Source of the DNA: an uncultured Clostridia bacterium
Lineage (GTDB): Bacteria > Bacillota > Clostridia > Oscillospirales > Ruminococcaceae
Direction of reading: 5' to 3'
Assembly (NCBI GenBank): GCA_947302065.1
Contig: CAMYUO010000033.1
Span: forward strand, 1-9,882
Length of the DNA stretch: 9,882 nucleotides
How positions within the stretch are numbered: the first letter of the stretch is position 1; each line of letters starts with the position of its first letter. Under the pieces are notes generated by a model. That model worked only from the letters and a program-made list of their open reading frames with translations. It made no database searches and was not told the DNA's origin. Below, piece after piece: positions 7,021-9,882 of the stretch. The position numbers were made by a program, and so were the translations under genes.

Positions 7021-7062
7021 AAACCAAAAAGCAGCCATTTCAAACAAAGAAATGACTGCTTT
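7021..7062 (-). terminator. Rho-independent terminator of the EAL gene
   Basis: On the minus strand AAAGCAGTCATTTC (7062-7049) pairs with GAAATGGCTGCTTT (7041-7028) through 14 bp with one G-U wobble, around a 7-base loop. A TTTTTGGTTT tract follows. The hairpin starts on the last base of the EAL stop codon (7062-7064), so the gene is closed off tightly and is not obviously cotranscribed with the sigma-permease operon. Confidence 0.85.
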
Positions 7063-8984
7063 CAGCTTGTTTGCTTGAGGAACTCGAGGTACTCGTTTTC
7101 GGGCATTGGCTTTGCGTAGTAATAGCCCTGAATGAAATCGCAGCCCTTGTCGATGAGCCACTGCGCTGTTTCCTCGGTCTCGACGCCCTCGGCGACGATC
7201 TCGATGCCGATGGACTTTATCATTCGGATAGTATCGGCGAGCACCGAGCGTGTTTTATCGTTGGACATTGCATTTATCAGGCTGCGGTCTATCTTGATTA
7301 TCTTGATAGGCTGGCTCATTATCCTGTGCAGGTTGGAATAGCCTGTGCCATAGTCGTCTATCGAGAACTCGATGCCTTCTGCGTGCAGCTGTGAGACAGT
7401 GCGGCGCAGCACGTCGTCGAGGATATCAGATGCGGACTCGGTCAGCTCAAAATTGACGGCTTTGTTTGACACGCCGAAATGCGCAAGCTTATTTTTCACC
7501 TCGTCGACAAAGCTGTCGTTCATACACTGCATTGCGGAGATGTTTATCTCGATATACTCAACTCCGTAGGGCTGGGCTTTGCGGATAAAGCCGAACACGC
7601 TGTCGATGACGAAATCGCCTATTTCGTAGATAGCACCGCTCTTTTCGGCGGCAGGTATGAAATCGGCAGGCGAGATGAACCCGACCTCGTCATCTCTGAG
7701 GCGGATAAGTGCCTCGGCGGTGACGAACTTGTTATCCTTTACGCTGTATATCGGCTGATAATACATCTGGAAGCTGCGGTTGTCGATAGCTTTGCGGATA
7801 TAGCGGTCAATATCAAAGCAAAGCTCTATCTTCTGCTGCTGGGTGAGGTCACGGTAGATGAACTCGCCCGATTCAACCGAGCTTTTCTCGAAGGTGTCGA
7901 TAAAGCGGAAGACATCCTCTGCGGCTTTCATATCACCGGGGAGAGATATCTCGCAGACAGCAAATTCGAGCGAAAGGTCATATTTTTCGGTGTGTATCTT
8001 TTCACACAGCGAATCGTATATCGCCTCGGCAAGCATATCATCGGACGAACGGCTGTCAAGGCTGACCGCCAGAAGTCCGTAGTTGAGATAAAAGACGTTT
8101 ATGGGCGTACTTATCGGGATAAGCTTGCGCACGCCTGCGGCAGTCCTCACGACAAGCTCACGCATTATCGCATCGTGCATATTTATGCCGTAGAGTTTGA
8201 GCAGGGCGGCATCGCCTTTGACCTTGATGATGAACACGGTGAGGTCTCTTTCGGACAGGTAGGTATGCTGTATCTCACGGCGGAACGCTATCATCGTCTT
8301 TGCGCCGACAGAGGTATTGAGCGTTTCCTCCGGGCGAATGACGAACATCATTATCGTCATTACGGCGATGGAATAGGAGAACATCTCGAGCAGGTGATTG
8401 GGGTAGATATACTGCAGCACGACAGCAAGTATGGTGTATGGATATATGCTGACAAAGGCGATGATGCTGCGCCTGTCGAGAGCGCCGTGATAACGTTTGA
8501 GGTAGTAGAATGAGAAAAGGGTATAAAAACCGCCGATGATATAGGTGATGATGATATAGTCACCACGCTGATACTCGCCGTTGACGATGCTGAAAATGGC
8601 GTGTGTCCATGGGTTTGTGAGCACGCAAGCCAGTCCGATGAGATACGGCGCACAGAAAATTATCTTATTTATGCGTTTTTTTGCAATGAACTTATACAAT
8701 GTGCCTGCCTCGAGACCCATAAATATCAGATAGCACGGCAGGATAGATGAGTGCAGGATAAAGAAGAAATAGGTGCCTGCCTCACGCATGGCTCGCTGGG
8801 CTTGCTCGCTGAGCGCATCGAGCGGTGCAGAGGAGAACATATCCGCAATGGTAGTGGCGAGCACGACGATGACGAACACGGTGAACATACGGTGCACCTT
8901 GCCTACGTAGAGTTTACGGATAAATATCGACACAAGCATAAGCGCAAGTATCAAAAATGAACAAATATCGTACTGGTAAACCAC
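7062..8984 (-). CDS. 7TM-degenerate GGDEF-EAL protein (c-di-GMP phosphodiesterase)
   Basis: The product is a 640-residue membrane protein expected to hydrolyse c-di-GMP to pGpG at the inner face of the membrane. Seven hydrophobic helices lie at about 7-22, 34-49, 71-91, 107-122, 142-162, 174-194 and 199-216. A GGDEF-like fold follows (about 228-363) whose signature is lost: LNYGLLAV stands where GGDEF would be, so it should not make c-di-GMP. The EAL domain (about 383-636) is intact: Glu424 in AEALIRL, Asn481 in EINIS, Glu513 in FELTES, Asp543-Asp544 in DDYGTGYSNL, Lys564 in KIIKIDRS, Glu599 in VAEGVE and Gln619 in QGYYYAKPMP. The start is GTG 8982-8984, because AAGGAGGG (8994-9001) lies 9 bases before it. 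The in-frame ATG at 9018-9020 has no ribosome site and would sit about 5 bases from the predicted transcript start; using it would add 12 residues. The ligand sensed by the membrane part is unknown. Confidence 0.92.
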   Translation of the reverse strand: MVYQYDICSFLILALMLVSIFIRKLYVGKVHRMFTVFVIVVLATTIADMFSSAPLDALSEQAQRAMREAGTYFFFILHSSILPCYLIFMGLEAGTLYKFIAKKRINKIIFCAPYLIGLACVLTNPWTHAIFSIVNGEYQRGDYIIITYIIGGFYTLFSFYYLKRYHGALDRRSIIAFVSIYPYTILAVVLQYIYPNHLLEMFSYSIAVMTIMMFVIRPEETLNTSVGAKTMIAFRREIQHTYLSERDLTVFIIKVKGDAALLKLYGINMHDAIMRELVVRTAAGVRKLIPISTPINVFYLNYGLLAVSLDSRSSDDMLAEAIYDSLCEKIHTEKYDLSLEFAVCEISLPGDMKAAEDVFRFIDTFEKSSVESGEFIYRDLTQQQKIELCFDIDRYIRKAIDNRSFQMYYQPIYSVKDNKFVTAEALIRLRDDEVGFISPADFIPAAEKSGAIYEIGDFVIDSVFGFIRKAQPYGVEYIEINISAMQCMNDSFVDEVKNKLAHFGVSNKAVNFELTESASDILDDVLRRTVSQLHAEGIEFSIDDYGTGYSNLHRIMSQPIKIIKIDRSLINAMSNDKTRSVLADTIRMIKSIGIEIVAEGVETEETAQWLIDKGCDFIQGYYYAKPMPENEYLEFLKQTS

Positions 8985-8993
8985 TGCGTCTAT

Positions 8994-9001
8994 CCCTCCT
9001 T
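8994..9001 (-). promoter_or_regulatory. Ribosome binding site fixing the GTG start of the EAL gene
   Basis: On the minus strand this reads AAGGAGGG, 9 bases upstream of GTG at 8984. It lies inside the longer reading frame that opens at ATG 9020, so it argues that the upstream ATG is not the main start. Confidence 0.7.
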
Positions 9002-9031
9002 TCACGAGCAGATTTGTCATTATATAGTAGC

Positions 9032-9060
9032 ATTATACCATAAAATCGGCGTATTTACAA
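9032..9060 (-). promoter_or_regulatory. Promoter of the EAL gene
   Basis: On the minus strand the -35 candidate TTGTAA (9060-9055) and the -10 TATAAT (9037-9032) are 17 bp apart. TGG precedes the -10, giving an extended -10 (TGGTATAAT). The start would lie near 9025, about 40 bases before the GTG codon. An inverted pair ATCGGC (9045-9050) and GCCGAT (9079-9084) flanks the -35 and could be a regulatory site, but it is only 6 bp long. Confidence 0.7.
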
Positions 9061-9180
9061 TAGAAATTACCTATTTTTGCCGATATGACCACACAGGACA
9101 GTCTGCATTGTGTAAAATGCACAAGAATATGTTGCGAACAGTAACAAAATGTTGAATTTACCGCAGACTGATAAAAAATA
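9061..9180. other. Divergent intergenic region between the EAL and HPt genes
   Basis: This AT-rich stretch separates two divergent promoters and holds no credible gene. Visible structure includes arms CAGTCTGC (9099-9106) and GCAGACTG (9163-9170), a perfect 8-bp inverted pair 56 bases apart, and a TTGTG (9108-9112) / CACAA (9120-9124) pair within the gap. Any of these could bind a regulator shared by the two genes; none is a recognised site. Confidence 0.35.
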
Positions 9181-9210
9181 TTGACATATTGCTACAAAAA
9201 GTTGTATAAT
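9181..9210 (+). promoter_or_regulatory. Consensus promoter of the HPt gene
   Basis: A perfect TTGACA (9181-9186) and a perfect TATAAT (9205-9210) are separated by 18 bp. Transcription should begin near 9217, about 37 bases before the HPt start codon. It is the best-matching promoter in the window and points to strong housekeeping expression. Confidence 0.88.
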
Positions 9211-9253
9211 TAATGTATGCAACCAGAAAATGCAGGAAAGCGAGGTATGCTCG

Positions 9254-9604
9254 ATGGATATAAAACAGTGTTACGAAAGCTTTGGCGGAGACTATGAAGA
9301 TGCGTATATGCGGCTTCTGACCGATGAGCGCATAGAAAAGTTCCTTAAAAAGTTCGTTGAGATAGACGATGTCGGCAAGCTGGAAGCTGCGCTGTCGGAG
9401 AAAGACTACGGCGAGGCATTCATGCGTGCGCACGACCTGAAAGGCACAAGCTCTAACCTCGGGTTCACGGAGCTTTACAAGTCGAGCAGCGTGCTTTGCG
9501 AGGAGCTGCGCGGCGGCGAGCCAAAGTGCGACGTTACGGCAATGTTTGAAAAGGTCAGAGCCGACTGCACGGCGATATACACGGCGGTCGGACAGCTCGG
9601 CTGA
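9254..9604 (+). CDS. Stand-alone HPt (histidine phosphotransfer) domain protein
   Basis: The product has 116 residues and is essentially a single Hpt domain. It should carry a phosphoryl group on a histidine between a hybrid kinase and response regulators in the cytoplasm. The phospho-acceptor is His60 in AHDLKGTSSNLGF, which matches the HxxKGxxxxLG signature, and the helices on either side fit a four-helix bundle. The start at 9254 is preferred, because GCGAGG (9239-9245) lies 8 bases upstream and MDIKQCYESFGGDYEDAYMRL is a usual Hpt opening; an in-frame ATG at 9230 has no ribosome site. No kinase or receiver is encoded within the window. It is divergent from the EAL gene and followed 13 bases later by another gene on the same strand. 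Confidence 0.9.
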   Translation: MDIKQCYESFGGDYEDAYMRLLTDERIEKFLKKFVEIDDVGKLEAALSEKDYGEAFMRAHDLKGTSSNLGFTELYKSSSVLCEELRGGEPKCDVTAMFEKVRADCTAIYTAVGQLG

Positions 9605-9617
9605 ACGGAGGGATAGT

Positions 9618-9882
9618 ATGGCGGTACTTACAAGTCTGCACCTTGGCGAGCACGGAACGTACATGGGTGCAGGGTTTGACTATGAATACACGTTCAAAGA
9701 CGGAAAGCACAGCATAAAGGTGCGTGTTGAAGGCGTTACCAGCGATGATGCGCTGGTGATAGACGTTGACGAAAAGTTTGCGCAGAAGCTGATTGAGCTG
9801 ATCGACGAATACTCACTCAGAAAATGGGACGGCTATCAGAAGAGCGACAACAACGTGCTTGACGGCAGCGGTTTCGGATTTT
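9618..9882 (+). CDS. Hypothetical protein, 5' part, downstream of HPt
   Basis: The gene starts at ATG 9618 with a GGAGGG site at 9607-9612, 13 bases after the HPt stop, and is open at the right edge with no stop. The visible 88 residues begin MAVLTSLHLGEHGTYMG and continue with alternating charged and hydrophobic residues, including YEYTFKDGKHSIKVRVEG and IDVDEKFAQKLIELIDEYSL, then WDGYQKSDNNVLDGSGFGF. This suggests an antiparallel beta-sheet followed by a helix. There is no signal peptide and no membrane segment. It resembles small uncharacterised proteins common in Ruminococcus-like genomes, but I do not recognise a named family. It is probably cotranscribed with the HPt gene. Confidence 0.8.
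   Translation, partial: MAVLTSLHLGEHGTYMGAGFDYEYTFKDGKHSIKVRVEGVTSDDALVIDVDEKFAQKLIELIDEYSLRKWDGYQKSDNNVLDGSGFGF

Noticed and set aside
6901..7161. Minus-strand frame of 86 codons between the EAL and sigma-permease genes
   Set aside because: It overlaps the end of the EAL gene, the terminator and the promoter palindrome, has no ribosome site and looks like no known protein.
7479..8513. Plus-strand open frame of 344 codons
   Set aside because: It is antisense to the EAL gene, where the minus strand shows full catalytic motifs; it has no family resemblance.
9021..9253. c-di-GMP riboswitch in front of the EAL or HPt gene
   Set aside because: Predicted leaders are only about 40 and 37 bases, too short for the known c-di-GMP aptamers, and no matching conserved core was seen.
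9158..9664. Minus-strand frame of 168 codons
   Set aside because: It runs antisense through the HPt gene and its consensus promoter; the HPt motif on the plus strand explains the region.
1..9882. tRNA, rRNA, CRISPR, insertion sequence or attachment site
   Set aside because: No cloverleaf-like sequence, no regularly spaced direct repeats, no transposase or integrase and no terminal inverted repeats were found by reading; the window looks like ordinary chromosome.

Overview
The window looks like the chromosome of a gut-type Clostridia bacterium, most plausibly Ruminococcus or another Oscillospiraceae member. This rests on moderate GC content, strong AGGAGG-type ribosome binding sites, TTGACA/TATAAT promoters, a Gram-positive style lipoprotein, and a protein set typical of that group (TPM-domain protein, TraB/GumN lipoprotein, ECF sigma factor, FtsX-type ABC exporter, 7TM-EAL protein). 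The genus is an inference from style and not from a marker gene.

Layout. (1) Positions 1-1456, plus strand: the 3' part of a membrane protein gene of the kind that usually carries an N-terminal zinc ribbon, coupled by an ATGA overlap to a secreted, membrane-anchored TPM-domain protein with a Gly/His tail. A terminator follows. (2) Positions 1512-2656, plus strand: a single-gene unit with its own promoter, encoding a TraB/GumN-family lipoprotein, closed by a terminator. (3) Positions 2661-6941, minus strand: a three-gene operon. In order of transcription it holds a 46-residue acidic small protein, a 1148-residue protein that joins an ECF-type sigma factor to a complete FtsX-like ABC permease in one reading frame, and the matching MacB/LolD-type ATPase. 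Each junction overlaps, and the promoter lies inside a perfect inverted repeat. (4) Positions 7028-9060, minus strand: a 7TM protein with a degenerate GGDEF domain and an intact EAL (c-di-GMP phosphodiesterase) domain, with its own promoter and terminator. (5) Positions 9181-9882, plus strand, divergent from (4): a stand-alone HPt phosphotransfer protein and the start of an unrecognised protein that runs off the window.

The most interesting object is region 3. A sigma factor covalently tied to its own transporter permease, with the ATPase encoded next to it and no recognisable anti-sigma factor, suggests that the transporter itself senses a signal or substrate and controls the sigma domain from the membrane. 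The fusion is seen directly; the signalling model is inference. Regions 4 and 5 suggest a local signalling patch linking c-di-GMP turnover and phosphorelay. No RNA genes, insertion sequences, CRISPR arrays or attachment sites were seen.
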